Origin: Eubacterium sp. CAG:251
GTDB lineage: Bacteria; Bacillota; Clostridia; Oscillospirales; Acutalibacteraceae
Assembly: GCA_000436835.1 (NCBI GenBank)
Contig: FR889116.1
Coordinates: forward strand, 11,753-75,752
Direction of reading: 5' to 3'
Length of the DNA stretch: 64,000 bases
The notes beneath the pieces were generated by a model. It was not told the origin of the DNA, made no database searches, and was given only the letters and a program-made list of their open reading frames with translations. Both the position numbers and the translations under genes were made by a program. Below are positions 41,077-50,321 of this stretch, piece by piece (position 1 is the first letter of the stretch; each line of letters begins with the position of its first letter).

Positions 41077-42036
41077 TTATAATTTAAATTGATTTACTGT
41101 ATTATTTGTTTTTGTGTCATTACTTTTAATTTGAAGATGAGCGGTGCTTTCACGGTTTTTCTTTGTGAAAGCTTCTTTAAAGGACAAAAGTTCCTTTGCG
41201 GTCATAACCTGTGCCACAGAGGAAAAAGCCTTAATATCCATCTCCGGCATAGCCTCTGCGCAAAGCTTTATAACCTCGTTTGCAAGGCTTTTCTTGTACT
41301 TTCTGCCAAGCTCTGCCTCATCCTCAAGTGAATCAACATAATTCAAAAGCGAATCAAGCTGAAATTTTGATACCGTAGTATCGTCGCTCATATTTTTGAG
41401 CGTCTTAATAATATCTTCCATATTATTCTCCTTTGTAAATTCAAATGCTTTTGTAACTCCTGCCTGTCTTTGCGCAGGAACGGCTACAAAGCTGAACTCA
41501 TACGCATCGCTGATATCTGACAAAATTGTGCAGGCGATTTTGCCCTTATATTCTTTGCCCGAAACGTGTTCGCATCTGCACTGCCTTTTATCCTTGCCGC
41601 AAATTGAACAGGTTGCTTTTTTTGATGAGCAGGAAACTGAAACTTCCTTTTTAATTCCTGCGTCAAGTTCGTCAATAAATCCTTTGTTTTCCTCGTTTTT
41701 GAGCATATAAGCCTTTGCCTTTAGCATATAATAAGGCTCACCGTCGGCTGTTGTTCCGTTGCCTTTTTCAATCCATGTTTCAAAAACACGTGCCTTTTGG
41801 TCGCTCGATTTCATTGAATGGTCGCTGATACCCGTTTTGCCGACAAAAAACGTTTTAAGTTCATTAAGCGCCGATAATGAAAATTTTTCAAAATCCCTGT
41901 CTATGTCGTTATCGCAAAGAATAACAGTAAAAACATAAAGACTGTCTGCGTCAAACTCACGCCTTGTATACTTATTGATTTTTTTTAAGTCCTCAGTGCT
42001 TGGACTAAAACCTTTTTCTACATAACCAAAGCTCAA
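41077..42036 (-). CDS. Prohead protease / scaffold-like protein (XkdF type)
   Basis: A 319-residue protein. The N-terminal part (YVFTVILCDNDIDRDFEKF, TFFVGKTGISDHSMKSSDQ) resembles XkdF-type putative proteases. A Cys cluster (CSICGKDKRQCRCEH) in the middle suggests metal binding. The C-terminal third (from about 210) is helical, like scaffold. Overlaps the portal stop by 4 bases. Confidence 0.75.
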   Translation of the reverse strand: MSFGYVEKGFSPSTEDLKKINKYTRREFDADSLYVFTVILCDNDIDRDFEKFSLSALNELKTFFVGKTGISDHSMKSSDQKARVFETWIEKGNGTTADGEPYYMLKAKAYMLKNEENKGFIDELDAGIKKEVSVSCSSKKATCSICGKDKRQCRCEHVSGKEYKGKIACTILSDISDAYEFSFVAVPAQRQAGVTKAFEFTKENNMEDIIKTLKNMSDDTTVSKFQLDSLLNYVDSLEDEAELGRKYKKSLANEVIKLCAEAMPEMDIKAFSSVAQVMTAKELLSFKEAFTKKNRESTAHLQIKSNDTKTNNTVNQFKL

Positions 42037-43160
42037 TTTTCAATCTCCCTTCTTATTTTTTCTGCCTGTTGCGTATAAAGCTGTGCCTTAGCCTCGTCAC
42101 ATTCATCCTGAAGTGTAATTTTCTTCCATTCGATATTCGCCTCATAAGGCAAGGCGTTTATTGCAAGATACATATTGCCGATTTGCTTAATCACAGGTTC
42201 AAGAATACGTCTGTACGATTCAAGCTCGCTTGTCAATATATCTGCCTGCTGCGTGCTCATTCTCTCTGTTGACGACCAACTAAGGCCAAGCATAAACGGC
42301 GGAAGCCCTGTTTTTGCAACAATCTGTTCAAGAAGCTGTCTTACAGGGATTTCACTGTCAAGCACTGCATTGTCAGCACCGATTACCTTAACGCTCACAT
42401 CCCCGACTGCCACAAAATCCTTAACGGTATTTGAATTCATAGCATCTTTCCACGCATTTGCAACGGTTTGCGCCGTTTCGTTTGCGTTTGAATAAGCGCT
42501 GTCCTTATCCGGCTTGCAAATAACAGAATATCGAAGATTTCCCGCATGCTTCCAATTTTCGCCGATTGTATTATAAATTTCGAGCAAAATATTGCTTACA
42601 AACGGCAAGCCGGAAAGCAAACTTGTGCCGCACAAATCGGAAGGCTTAGGATTTAAAACAGAATATAAAATCAAATTCGGCTGATTGATTTTGGAGCCGT
42701 TATTATAAAAATCGACATCAATTCCGTTTTTTGCCCTTTTAAGCTCAATTGACGAAAGTTCGCTGTTATAAAGCGCATATATCCCGTCTGAGCACATAAC
42801 TATTTCGCCTATTGCCGTGCCGAAGGTTAAAAGCTGATTAAGATAATTTGAAACGAAAGAGGTTATCCCCCTTTGGTTTCCGCCGACATTTATCGACTCA
42901 AAATACGAGTTCATCATATCGTTTATTTTTTCATTGCCCGTATCAAACCTAAAGCCCTCGCAAAGTCGCACAATTTTATTAATTGCGGCGTCTAAAATAG
43001 GAACCGCATTTCTAAGCTCGGCATATACTCTCGATTCGCCGTTAATCGGCATATAACTTGTAAGATTATAATAAGGATGATTTGTAGCGATTGACGTTTG
43101 AACCGCACATGCAGCATTTGAATTTTGACTTTTCTTTTTTCTTAAATCTAAAATTTTCAA
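42033..43160 (-). CDS. Phage portal protein
   Basis: A 375-residue portal protein. SRVYAELRNAVPILDAAINKIVRLC and the following core, GGNQRGITSFVSNYLNQLLTFGTAIGEI, and FMLGLSWSSTERMSTQQADI are recognisable. Encoded directly after the large terminase (2-base gap). Confidence 0.88.
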   Translation of the reverse strand: MKILDLRKKKSQNSNAACAVQTSIATNHPYYNLTSYMPINGESRVYAELRNAVPILDAAINKIVRLCEGFRFDTGNEKINDMMNSYFESINVGGNQRGITSFVSNYLNQLLTFGTAIGEIVMCSDGIYALYNSELSSIELKRAKNGIDVDFYNNGSKINQPNLILYSVLNPKPSDLCGTSLLSGLPFVSNILLEIYNTIGENWKHAGNLRYSVICKPDKDSAYSNANETAQTVANAWKDAMNSNTVKDFVAVGDVSVKVIGADNAVLDSEIPVRQLLEQIVAKTGLPPFMLGLSWSSTERMSTQQADILTSELESYRRILEPVIKQIGNMYLAINALPYEANIEWKKITLQDECDEAKAQLYTQQAEKIRREIEN

Positions 43161-43162
43161 AG

Positions 43163-44422
43163 CTAATTCCTTTCTATTGCAAAAGACGCAAACGAATTTC
43201 CTTGTCCCTCTCTGCCCAAAACAGTAGCGACAAAATATCGTATATCATCCATTGCGTGGTCATTTTCTTTTTTAACCGCATCCTTTTTTATACTGTCATC
43301 CCAGCGATAGATTGAAAATTCTCTTATTGCGTCGGCACAGCAGGGATATAAAAATATCTCCCCATCCTTGAGTGCCTGGCACACTCGGTTAATACCCGAT
43401 AGAACATCATTATTCGCTTTGATAACACGAAATTTTTTGTGCCTTAAAACAGTTTGTATAAAAGATGCAGCTGACGGGTCAATAATCAAAGCTGTTATAT
43501 CCTTGCCGTTCGCAAGTCTTTCAAGCTCACGGTAATATTCCTCATCTGTCAGCTGAATACCGTTGTCTCTGCCTGAATAATAATACTCATCAAGCCGATA
43601 CCACTTTCCGTCGCACTCACCCCAAAGGCCTAAAGAAAAAGGATTTACCGTTCCGTAGTCGCACGAAAGATAATATCGTGAAAAACCGCCGTCGCACCTT
43701 TTTATGTGCCTTTCAGGTGAAAACATAGGATAAACAAGACCTTGAGCCGTGACCCATTTCCCCTCAATAAATCGCTCATAAAAAGCGCCCGAATAAAGAC
43801 TTTTATATCTTTTTTTAACGCTTTCGGACAAAGAGGGATTGTCGTCCATAGTGAAATGGATATACAAAACATTTTTTTCTTTGGCTTTTTTTATCCATTC
43901 CATATAAAACCAATGATAAGGATGCTCCGGATTGCAGTTGAAAAAGTATTTTGAATTTTCAAGAGAGCACCTTGCAACCGCCTGTTCAACAAAACTTCTC
44001 GGCATAAGCGCAACCTCGTCGAGCATAACGCCACCCAAAGTCATACCCTGAATGAGTGATGCACTTGATTCATCTCTGCCGCCGAAAAGATAATAACGGT
44101 TAGTCACATTGCCTCTTGAAATCGTAACCATATTCCTGCTAATCCTGTAATCAACGCTGAAACCAAGTTCTTTAAGCGTCGGCAAAAGCGGAGTAATAAC
44201 ATTTCTCCTAAGTGAAGAAATTGTTTTCCCGCAAATGGCAAACGAAGTATCGCAAAAAGCATAAAAGGACCAACAAATAAACGATATACCCATACAAAGC
44301 GTTTTGCCTGACCTTACGGCGCCGTCACAGATTATTCCGTTTTTATTTTTAACGTCACTGCCATTGCACCACCAATTCAAAACGGCAAGTTGCTTTTTTG
44401 AAAACGGGATAAATCTATTCAT
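43163..44422 (-). CDS. Phage terminase large subunit
   Basis: 419 residues from the ATG at 44422, which has GGAGG 6 bases upstream and overlaps the stop of the small-subunit gene (ATGAATAG). Walker A is DGAVRSGKTLCMGIS, Walker B GVMLDEVALM, and the C-terminal RNase-H-like nuclease has SCDYGTVNPFSLGLW and IIDPSAASF. It is PBSX XtmB-like. Complete. Confidence 0.93.
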   Translation of the reverse strand: MNRFIPFSKKQLAVLNWWCNGSDVKNKNGIICDGAVRSGKTLCMGISFICWSFYAFCDTSFAICGKTISSLRRNVITPLLPTLKELGFSVDYRISRNMVTISRGNVTNRYYLFGGRDESSASLIQGMTLGGVMLDEVALMPRSFVEQAVARCSLENSKYFFNCNPEHPYHWFYMEWIKKAKEKNVLYIHFTMDDNPSLSESVKKRYKSLYSGAFYERFIEGKWVTAQGLVYPMFSPERHIKRCDGGFSRYYLSCDYGTVNPFSLGLWGECDGKWYRLDEYYYSGRDNGIQLTDEEYYRELERLANGKDITALIIDPSAASFIQTVLRHKKFRVIKANNDVLSGINRVCQALKDGEIFLYPCCADAIREFSIYRWDDSIKKDAVKKENDHAMDDIRYFVATVLGREGQGNSFASFAIERN

Positions 44423-44750
44423 CAAATTCCTCCGTATAATGCCTTTTAGTCGCCTGCGTACTTTTTTCCAGTGCCTCATAAAATGAGGTCGGCGACTTGT
44501 CCGTTTGCTCATTCACCATTTCTCTGATTTTGTCAATAGCCTTAAGCCTGTCAAAAAATTTAATCTCCATTCCGCCTCCCTTTGGGCGCTTGATTTCGCT
44601 TACGTTAAACAAATCAAGCGTGTTAAGCTTTTGGAGTATTTTTTCCTCAGGCTCGAAAAGCAGGCTGACCGCATCCGTTATTTCGCCGAATGCAAGACGT
44701 CTTAAACCGTCGCATACCTCCTTTTCGCTTATCTTCTTTCTGCGTGACAT
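44415..44750 (-). CDS. Phage terminase small subunit
   Basis: 111 residues from the ATG at 44750 with GGAGGTG upstream. The basic N-terminus SRRKKISEKEVCDGLRRLAFG suggests DNA binding. It is followed at once by the large subunit with an 8-base overlap. Assigned mainly by position. Confidence 0.75.
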   Translation of the reverse strand: MSRRKKISEKEVCDGLRRLAFGEITDAVSLLFEPEEKILQKLNTLDLFNVSEIKRPKGGGMEIKFFDRLKAIDKIREMVNEQTDKSPTSFYEALEKSTQATKRHYTEEFDE

Positions 44751-44780
44751 TTCACACCTCCATATCATTTTTTTGCAGGG

Positions 44781-44819
44781 CAAAAGAAAAACTCCCTACA
44801 CTAACAGCGTATAGGGAGT
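44781..44819 (-). terminator. Terminator upstream of the phage genes
   Basis: ACTCCCTA / TAGGGAGT hairpin followed on the minus strand by TTTTTCTTTT, 30 bases before the terminase ribosome binding site. It would stop transcription coming into the phage operon, so the phage genes may be silent or need antitermination. Confidence 0.7.
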
Positions 44820-44940
44820 AAAATATAACGTTTAAAGGCTATATTTTGCCTAAAAAATATTCAAAAAATTTTATTTTAGCCGATTTATTCAATATATGCG
44901 TATATTTTAAATGCGATTATTGCGCAAAACTTTAAAAAAA

Positions 44941-44983
44941 GCAAAAAAACAGCAGATATTCAAAAGCTTGAAATATCTGCTGT
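44941..44983 (-). terminator. Terminator of the orphan ABC ATPase gene
   Basis: ACAGCAGATATT / AATATCTGCTGT hairpin followed by TTTTTTT on the minus strand. Confidence 0.85.
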
Positions 44984-45004
44984 AAATTCCTATTATATTA
45001 TGTA

Positions 45005-45751
45005 TCAACCCTCGTCAATCGGGTTTTTATTATTTTTCTTTGACTCTCTGCCGTATTTTTCCTCATAACCGGGGTTAATATAATCCTCAACCACCTTGCC
45101 GTCACGAATACGGATTACACGTTCTGCCTCTTCCGCAATTTCATTATCGTGGGTGATAACTATAACTGTTCTGCCCTCATCCTTAAGTTCGTGTAAAATT
45201 GCCATAACCTCTTTTGTTGATTTTGTATCAAGGTTACCCGTAGGCTCATCTGCCAAGATAACAGGAGGTTTTGCGGCAATAGCTCTTGCGACGGCAACAC
45301 GTTGCTGCTGACCGCCGGACATTTCTGCAGGCAAGTGATGAATACGACTTCCAAGTCCTACTCTTTCAAGCGCCTGCTGCGAAATTTCACGCCTTTCCTG
45401 CTTTGGCATACCTCTATAAACCAAGGGAAGTTCAACATTTTCAAGCGCAGAAAGTGACGAAATAAGGTTGAAGCCTTGGAAAATAAAGCCGATTTCCTCA
45501 TTTCTGATAACACTCATTTGGTCATCTGTTAAATCGTCAACAAGCTTGCCGTTGATATAATATTCGCCGTGAGTAGGAGTATCAAGCAAACCGAGCATAT
45601 TCATAAGAGTTGATTTACCTGAGCCTGACTGACCGATAATGGCAACAAATTCACCCTCGTCAATAGTGATAGATACACCGTCAAGCGCATTAACCTGATT
45701 TTCACCCGGATTATATATTTTGTATACGTCACGAACCTCAATAAGATGCAT
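45005..45751 (-). CDS. MacB/LolD-type ABC transporter ATPase (orphan)
   Basis: A 248-residue ATPase. Walker A is IGQSGSGKSTLMNML, the Q-loop FIFQGFNLIS, the signature AEMSGGQQQRVAVARA, Walker B VILADEPTGNLD and the switch ITHD. It is the MacB/YtrE/FtsE class that works with FtsX-type permeases. No permease gene is adjacent. GGAGG precedes the ATG. Upstream lie a sigma-A-like promoter and a 15-bp perfect palindrome, suggesting repressor control. The permease partner must be elsewhere. Confidence 0.9.
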   Translation of the reverse strand: MHLIEVRDVYKIYNPGENQVNALDGVSITIDEGEFVAIIGQSGSGKSTLMNMLGLLDTPTHGEYYINGKLVDDLTDDQMSVIRNEEIGFIFQGFNLISSLSALENVELPLVYRGMPKQERREISQQALERVGLGSRIHHLPAEMSGGQQQRVAVARAIAAKPPVILADEPTGNLDTKSTKEVMAILHELKDEGRTVIVITHDNEIAEEAERVIRIRDGKVVEDYINPGYEEKYGRESKKNNKNPIDEG

Positions 45752-45764
45752 AAATATGCCTCCG

Positions 45765-45779
45765 TTTGTAATTTACAAA
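45765..45779. promoter_or_regulatory. Perfect 15-bp palindrome, candidate operator of the ABC gene
   Basis: TTTGTAA-T-TTACAAA lies between the ABC promoter and its ribosome binding site. Symmetry and position fit a dimeric repressor (GntR or TetR type); the protein is not known. Confidence 0.55.
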
Positions 45780-45791
45780 TAGTATATTATG

Positions 45792-45820
45792 ATATTACAA
45801 GATATAATCAAAAAAGTCAA
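45792..45820 (-). promoter_or_regulatory. Promoter of the orphan ABC ATPase gene
   Basis: On the minus strand TTGACT (45820-45815), 17 bases, TAATAT (45797-45792). Confidence 0.6.
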
Positions 45821-45869
45821 GTGAATAATTATTATAAGATTGTAAATATTAATAAAGAGGTGACAGATA

Positions 45870-46313
45870 ATGAGCATCAGCAAGGACGATTACAGCAAAA
45901 TGACTGACAAAGCAAGCCCGAATTCGCCAAAGGTGTTAAACTGCATTAAGGCATTTTTAATCGGTGGCACAATTTGTTTAATCGGTCAAATTTTGTTTAT
46001 GATTTTTGAAAAGGCAGGATTAAACGAAAAGGAAGTTTCAGCCGCAACGTCAAGCGTATTAATTATTATAACCGCTATTTTAACCGGTATCGGCGTTTTT
46101 GATAAAATTGCAAGACACGCAGGTGCAGGAACAATTGTGCCGATTACAGGTTTTGCAAACAGCGTTGTATCCCCTGCGCTTGAATGGAAGCATGAGGGCT
46201 TTGTGCTCGGTACCGCAGCGCAAATGTTTTCAATCGCAGGTCCTGTCATAGTTTACGGCACGGCGTCGGCATTTTTATACGGCTTGATAATATTTATTTT
46301 TAGATTATATTAA
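45870..46313 (+). CDS. spoVAC: Stage V sporulation protein AC
   Basis: A 147-residue SpoVA membrane channel component for dipicolinic acid uptake into the forespore and release in germination. Diagnostic segments are SPNSPKVLNCIKAFLIGGTICLIGQ, VFDKIARHAGAGTIVPITGFANSVVSPALEWKHEGFVLG and MFSIAGPVIVYGTASAFLYG. Four to five membrane helices. GAGGTG ribosome binding site. Normally followed by spoVAD and spoVAE; here a terminator and a GH31 gene follow. Confidence 0.92.
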   Translation: MSISKDDYSKMTDKASPNSPKVLNCIKAFLIGGTICLIGQILFMIFEKAGLNEKEVSAATSSVLIIITAILTGIGVFDKIARHAGAGTIVPITGFANSVVSPALEWKHEGFVLGTAAQMFSIAGPVIVYGTASAFLYGLIIFIFRLY

Positions 46314-46328
46314 TCTCAATTTTTATTT

Positions 46329-46360
46329 AAGCGTTGCGAATATTTCGCAACGCTTTTGTT
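46329..46360 (+). terminator. Terminator of spoVAC
   Basis: GCGTTGCGAA / TTCGCAACGC hairpin with TTTTGTT, close behind the stop codon. Confidence 0.85.
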
Positions 46361-46462
46361 ATATTGTATAGTTTTTTAAGCATTTTATGCTTTACTTTTA
46401 TTTATATTTGCTATATGATATATTTATAGGACTTTATACATTTTTGCTGAAACGGAGTTATT

Positions 46463-48790
46463 ATGCTAAAGAAATCTTTAATCATTAAAACAGATGCAAA
46501 AGCAAATGAAAATCAAATAAAAATAATTGACGATATCAGAATTACATATTTAACCTCTCGGCTGATAAGAGTTGAGGCAGGCACTTTTACCGATTTGGCA
46601 AGTTTTACCGTACTCAACAGGAATTTTCAAGTCGGCAAATTTAATGTCAAAAAAATCAAAAACAAAATATTTGTCGAAACAAGTGACGTTATTTTCATTA
46701 TAAAAAACGGCACTCCGATTTGCGTTAAAATAAAGAGCAGCGATGAAACGCAATATTTTAAAAAGCAAAAGAACTTAAAGGGCACAAGGCGAACGCTTGA
46801 CGCAACGTTTGGCAAAGTACCGCTTGATAACGGCTTAATTACAAAAGACGGCGCATTTTTGCTTGATGACAGCACAAGCTTTCTTTTTGATGACGAGGGG
46901 CATTTTGTAAAACGAAGCGGCGGCAAGGACTATTACTGCTTCGCCTATGGCAAAGATTATAGCAAAACGATAAAAACATTTTTTGAATTATCAGGCTATA
47001 CTCCGCTTGTGCCACGCTTTGCTCTCGGCGTTTGGTGGAGCAGATACCACGCATACAGCGACAGCGAATATATCAATTTGATGGACAGATTTGAAAAAGA
47101 AAAAATCCCGCTTACCGTTGCAACAATTGATATGGATTGGCATTGGGTAGATTTAAAAAAGCAATTTAAAATAAATGCAAACGGTTGGACGGGATACAGC
47201 TGGAACACAGAACTTTTTAAGGATTATAAATCATTTTTAAACAATCTTCAAAACCGCAATTTAAAGGTGACGTTAAACTTACACCCTGCCGACGGAATAA
47301 GGCATTTTGAGGATATGTACAATGACGTTGCAAAGGCAGTCGGCATTGACCCCGAAACAAAAGAGGACGTCAAATTCAGCTGCAAAAGCGATGATTTTTG
47401 GAATGCGTATTTTGACAAGGTACACAAGCCGTATGAAAAAGACGGCGTTGACTTTTGGTGGATAGATTGGCAACAGGGTAAAAAAAGTGATATTGAGGGC
47501 CTTGACCCACTTCTTGCATTAAATCATTATCATTTTCTTGACAATGCGGAAAACGGAAAGCTGCCGCTTATTCTGTCACGCTACGCAGGGCTTGGCTCAC
47601 ACCGATATCCATTAGGCTTCTCCGGCGATACGGCTATAAATCATAAGGTTCTTGACTTTCAGCCTTATTTTACTGCAAATGCGGCTAATGCGGCATATTT
47701 TTGGTGGAGCCATGATATCGGCGGTCACCATTTCGGTTACAAGGACGATGAACTGTATTTAAGATGGATTGAATTCGGAGTGTTTTCTCCTATTTTAAGG
47801 CTTCATTCAACGTCAAACGATTTGCTCGGCAAGGAACCGTGGAAATACAGACGTGACGTTTATTTAAGCGCTAAAAAGTGGCTTAATTTCAGGCACAGGC
47901 TTATTGCGTATATTTTCACTATGGATTATAAATGCCACAAAAACGGCACGCCGCTTTGTAAGCCTATGTATTACGCTTATCCAAACGAAGAAAGCGCTTT
48001 TAATGTGCCTAATGAATACTTTTTCGGAAGCGAGCTTATTGCAGCCCCCATAACATCGAAAACAAATAAAAAAACTAATATGGCAACGGCAAAAGCTTGG
48101 ATACCCAAAGGCACTTACACAGATATTTTCACTCTTCAAAAATACCACGGCCCTATGGATATAACGCTTAACCGTGAGCTTTACGATATTCCCGTTCTTG
48201 CGAAAGAGGGCGCAATTATTCCGTTATCTAACGATGATGGCAACTCCTCGGCAAACCCTAAAGCACTTGAATTTTGGATATTTAACGGCAACAACAGTTT
48301 CACCCTTTACGAAGATAACGGCAGAGTGAATTTTGAAAAGCATAATGCAAAAACTAAAATTCTAAACACGTTTGACGAAAAATCCCGCAAGATTAAATTA
48401 ACGATTAAAGCACCGTTCGGCGACTGCGAGGTTATACCGAGCGGCAGGAAATATAAAATCACGTTTAAGGAAATCGAAAGCGCAGATGTTAAACTCAATA
48501 AGGAATTTACAATTTCAAATTCAGATAGCGCTTTGAGCATTGAGGTGGATTTTTCAAGCGATGATATAGAAATTGAACTTACAAATATAAAACTTATAAA
48601 AATGCCTGACTATAAGGAAAGAGTTATCAATTCAATGTCACGCTGGCAGGAGCAAACGTCTAAAAAAACAGCATATTATAAACCGTTTAAAAATGCGCAA
48701 ACAAGAGAAGAATTGCTAAAGGTGTTAAGGATTTCAAAACTGCCTAAGGAAATTAAAAATCTTTTATATGAACAACTTATAACAGACTGA
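46463..48790 (+). CDS. Glycoside hydrolase family 31 (alpha-glucosidase/alpha-xylosidase-like)
   Basis: A 775-residue cytoplasmic enzyme. The GH31 barrel shows VATIDMDWHWVDLKK, VDFWWIDWQQG (nucleophile Asp in WIDW), the acid/base region RYPLGFSGDT and WWSHDIGGHHFG, and FSPILRLHST. N-terminal beta-sandwich to about residue 180; C-terminal beta domains from about 560 and a short helical tail of about 60 residues. ACGGAG ribosome binding site. It is followed after 13 bases by a sugar:cation symporter, so it hydrolyses an imported alpha-glucoside; the specificity is not clear. Confidence 0.92.
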   Translation: MLKKSLIIKTDAKANENQIKIIDDIRITYLTSRLIRVEAGTFTDLASFTVLNRNFQVGKFNVKKIKNKIFVETSDVIFIIKNGTPICVKIKSSDETQYFKKQKNLKGTRRTLDATFGKVPLDNGLITKDGAFLLDDSTSFLFDDEGHFVKRSGGKDYYCFAYGKDYSKTIKTFFELSGYTPLVPRFALGVWWSRYHAYSDSEYINLMDRFEKEKIPLTVATIDMDWHWVDLKKQFKINANGWTGYSWNTELFKDYKSFLNNLQNRNLKVTLNLHPADGIRHFEDMYNDVAKAVGIDPETKEDVKFSCKSDDFWNAYFDKVHKPYEKDGVDFWWIDWQQGKKSDIEGLDPLLALNHYHFLDNAENGKLPLILSRYAGLGSHRYPLGFSGDTAINHKVLDFQPYFTANAANAAYFWWSHDIGGHHFGYKDDELYLRWIEFGVFSPILRLHSTSNDLLGKEPWKYRRDVYLSAKKWLNFRHRLIAYIFTMDYKCHKNGTPLCKPMYYAYPNEESAFNVPNEYFFGSELIAAPITSKTNKKTNMATAKAWIPKGTYTDIFTLQKYHGPMDITLNRELYDIPVLAKEGAIIPLSNDDGNSSANPKALEFWIFNGNNSFTLYEDNGRVNFEKHNAKTKILNTFDEKSRKIKLTIKAPFGDCEVIPSGRKYKITFKEIESADVKLNKEFTISNSDSALSIEVDFSSDDIEIELTNIKLIKMPDYKERVINSMSRWQEQTSKKTAYYKPFKNAQTREELLKVLRISKLPKEIKNLLYEQLITD

Positions 48791-48803
48791 TAAAGGAAAC
48801 ATT

Positions 48804-50321
48804 ATGGAAAACGTAAACACATATTCAAAAAAAGAAAGAAATATGTTTTTGACCGGAATGTTCGGTCAAAATATGATTTACAACGTAGTTACCGTCGGAC
48901 TTTATTATTACTTTCAAAATGTAATTTGCCTGCCGGCTATTGCGTTTGGCTGGATATTTGCAATAGCGAGAATTTGGGACGCAATCAATGACCCGATGAT
49001 GGGCTCGATAGTTGACAAAACAAGAACTAAATGGGGCAAATGCAGACCTTATCTCATTTTTTCGCCTATTGTTATATGCGTTATTACGATAGCGGCATTC
49101 TTCAACGGCAACTATGCAAACGCAAAGGCAAACGGCAACAAAACGGCTATGATATTTATTGTTGCTTGGGCGGCAATATCCTATGTGCTGTGGGGAATGA
49201 GCTATACGGTTGGCGATATCCCTCTATGGGGCATTATTTCACGTATAACGGAAAGCGAAAAGGACAGAAGCTCGCTTATTTCTCTTTCAAGAATTATTGC
49301 GTCAATCGGTGCCGGCTTGGTTGTGATTTCAATTGTTGCAGTGTCGCAATCGCTAAACTCCGCTTTTGGCTTAGACACAAATGCGCAAAAGGGATTTATC
49401 GTTGCGGCAATTATAATCACAATTATAGGTTCGGCGCTGTTTGAATGTGCAGGTACAGGAACAAAGGAAAGAGTACCTAACGGCAGTGAAACAAAAACTA
49501 TGAAAGAAAGCTTTGCTCTTATGTGGAAATGCAAGCCTTTCAGACGTATTCTTATAAGCGGACTTCTGCGTGCACCGTTACAGCTTATGATGAATATTGC
49601 AATGACGCTTTTAACATACTACTATTGCAAGGGCAACCTCACCTATGCGTTTACAAAGCTTGATATATTCATAATCGTGCTTATTTTAGCCGGCGGACTT
49701 TTTATAGGTCAATTTGTTTCAATGGCAATTTCCCCTGCTCTTATGAAAAAATATGAAACAAAAAAAGTATACAATCTTTTCAGCGGACTAAGTGCTGTTG
49801 CATTTGCACTTTTGTTTGTCGTATACTTAATAGCGCCGACCGACCTTTCTAAAATAGGCTTTGTGGTTATTGACGGAATTTTATTCTTTGGCACAGGTAT
49901 GGGCTTTGGGGGAGTAAGCGTTTGCCAATCTGTTATGATTAGCGATTGCATTGACTATGAGGAATATCATAACGGTTACAGACCTGACGGAATTTTTTTC
50001 TCCGGTCAAAGCTTTATTACCAAGTTTTCGGCAGGCATCAGTTCCATTATTTCAGGCTATGTTTTTGACGCAGTAGGATATACGGATATCAACATAAATA
50101 AAATGAACGAGGCTATTGCAAACGGTGCAAATTTTGCAACAGACTACACTTCTTATTCAAAAGCTATGTGGTTTCTTATTTCAATTCCGCCTGCAATCGG
50201 TATGCTTTTAGCGGTTATTCCTACTCTCAAATATGAAATAGACAAAAAATCGCACAACAAAATGCTTGAAGAACTTGTAAAACGTCACAAGCAGAATAAT
50301 CAAGGAGATACAAATGGATAA
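48804..50321 (+). CDS. GPH-family sugar:cation symporter (MFS)
   Basis: A 505-residue, 12-helix transporter. The glycoside-pentoside-hexuronide signature is present: ARIWDAINDPMMGSIVDKTR with TKWGKCRPYL, and the later CIDYEEYHNGYRPDGIFFS. It imports the substrate for the upstream GH31 enzyme. The 3' end overlaps the cupin gene by 8 bases. Confidence 0.92.
   Translation: MENVNTYSKKERNMFLTGMFGQNMIYNVVTVGLYYYFQNVICLPAIAFGWIFAIARIWDAINDPMMGSIVDKTRTKWGKCRPYLIFSPIVICVITIAAFFNGNYANAKANGNKTAMIFIVAWAAISYVLWGMSYTVGDIPLWGIISRITESEKDRSSLISLSRIIASIGAGLVVISIVAVSQSLNSAFGLDTNAQKGFIVAAIIITIIGSALFECAGTGTKERVPNGSETKTMKESFALMWKCKPFRRILISGLLRAPLQLMMNIAMTLLTYYYCKGNLTYAFTKLDIFIIVLILAGGLFIGQFVSMAISPALMKKYETKKVYNLFSGLSAVAFALLFVVYLIAPTDLSKIGFVVIDGILFFGTGMGFGGVSVCQSVMISDCIDYEEYHNGYRPDGIFFSGQSFITKFSAGISSIISGYVFDAVGYTDININKMNEAIANGANFATDYTSYSKAMWFLISIPPAIGMLLAVIPTLKYEIDKKSHNKMLEELVKRHKQNNQGDTNG

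Noticed and set aside
45840..45862. Possible sigma-G promoter (GAATA ... AATATTA) in front of spoVAC
   Set aside because: The transcription start would fall in or after the ribosome binding site, so the position is not workable, although forespore expression is expected.
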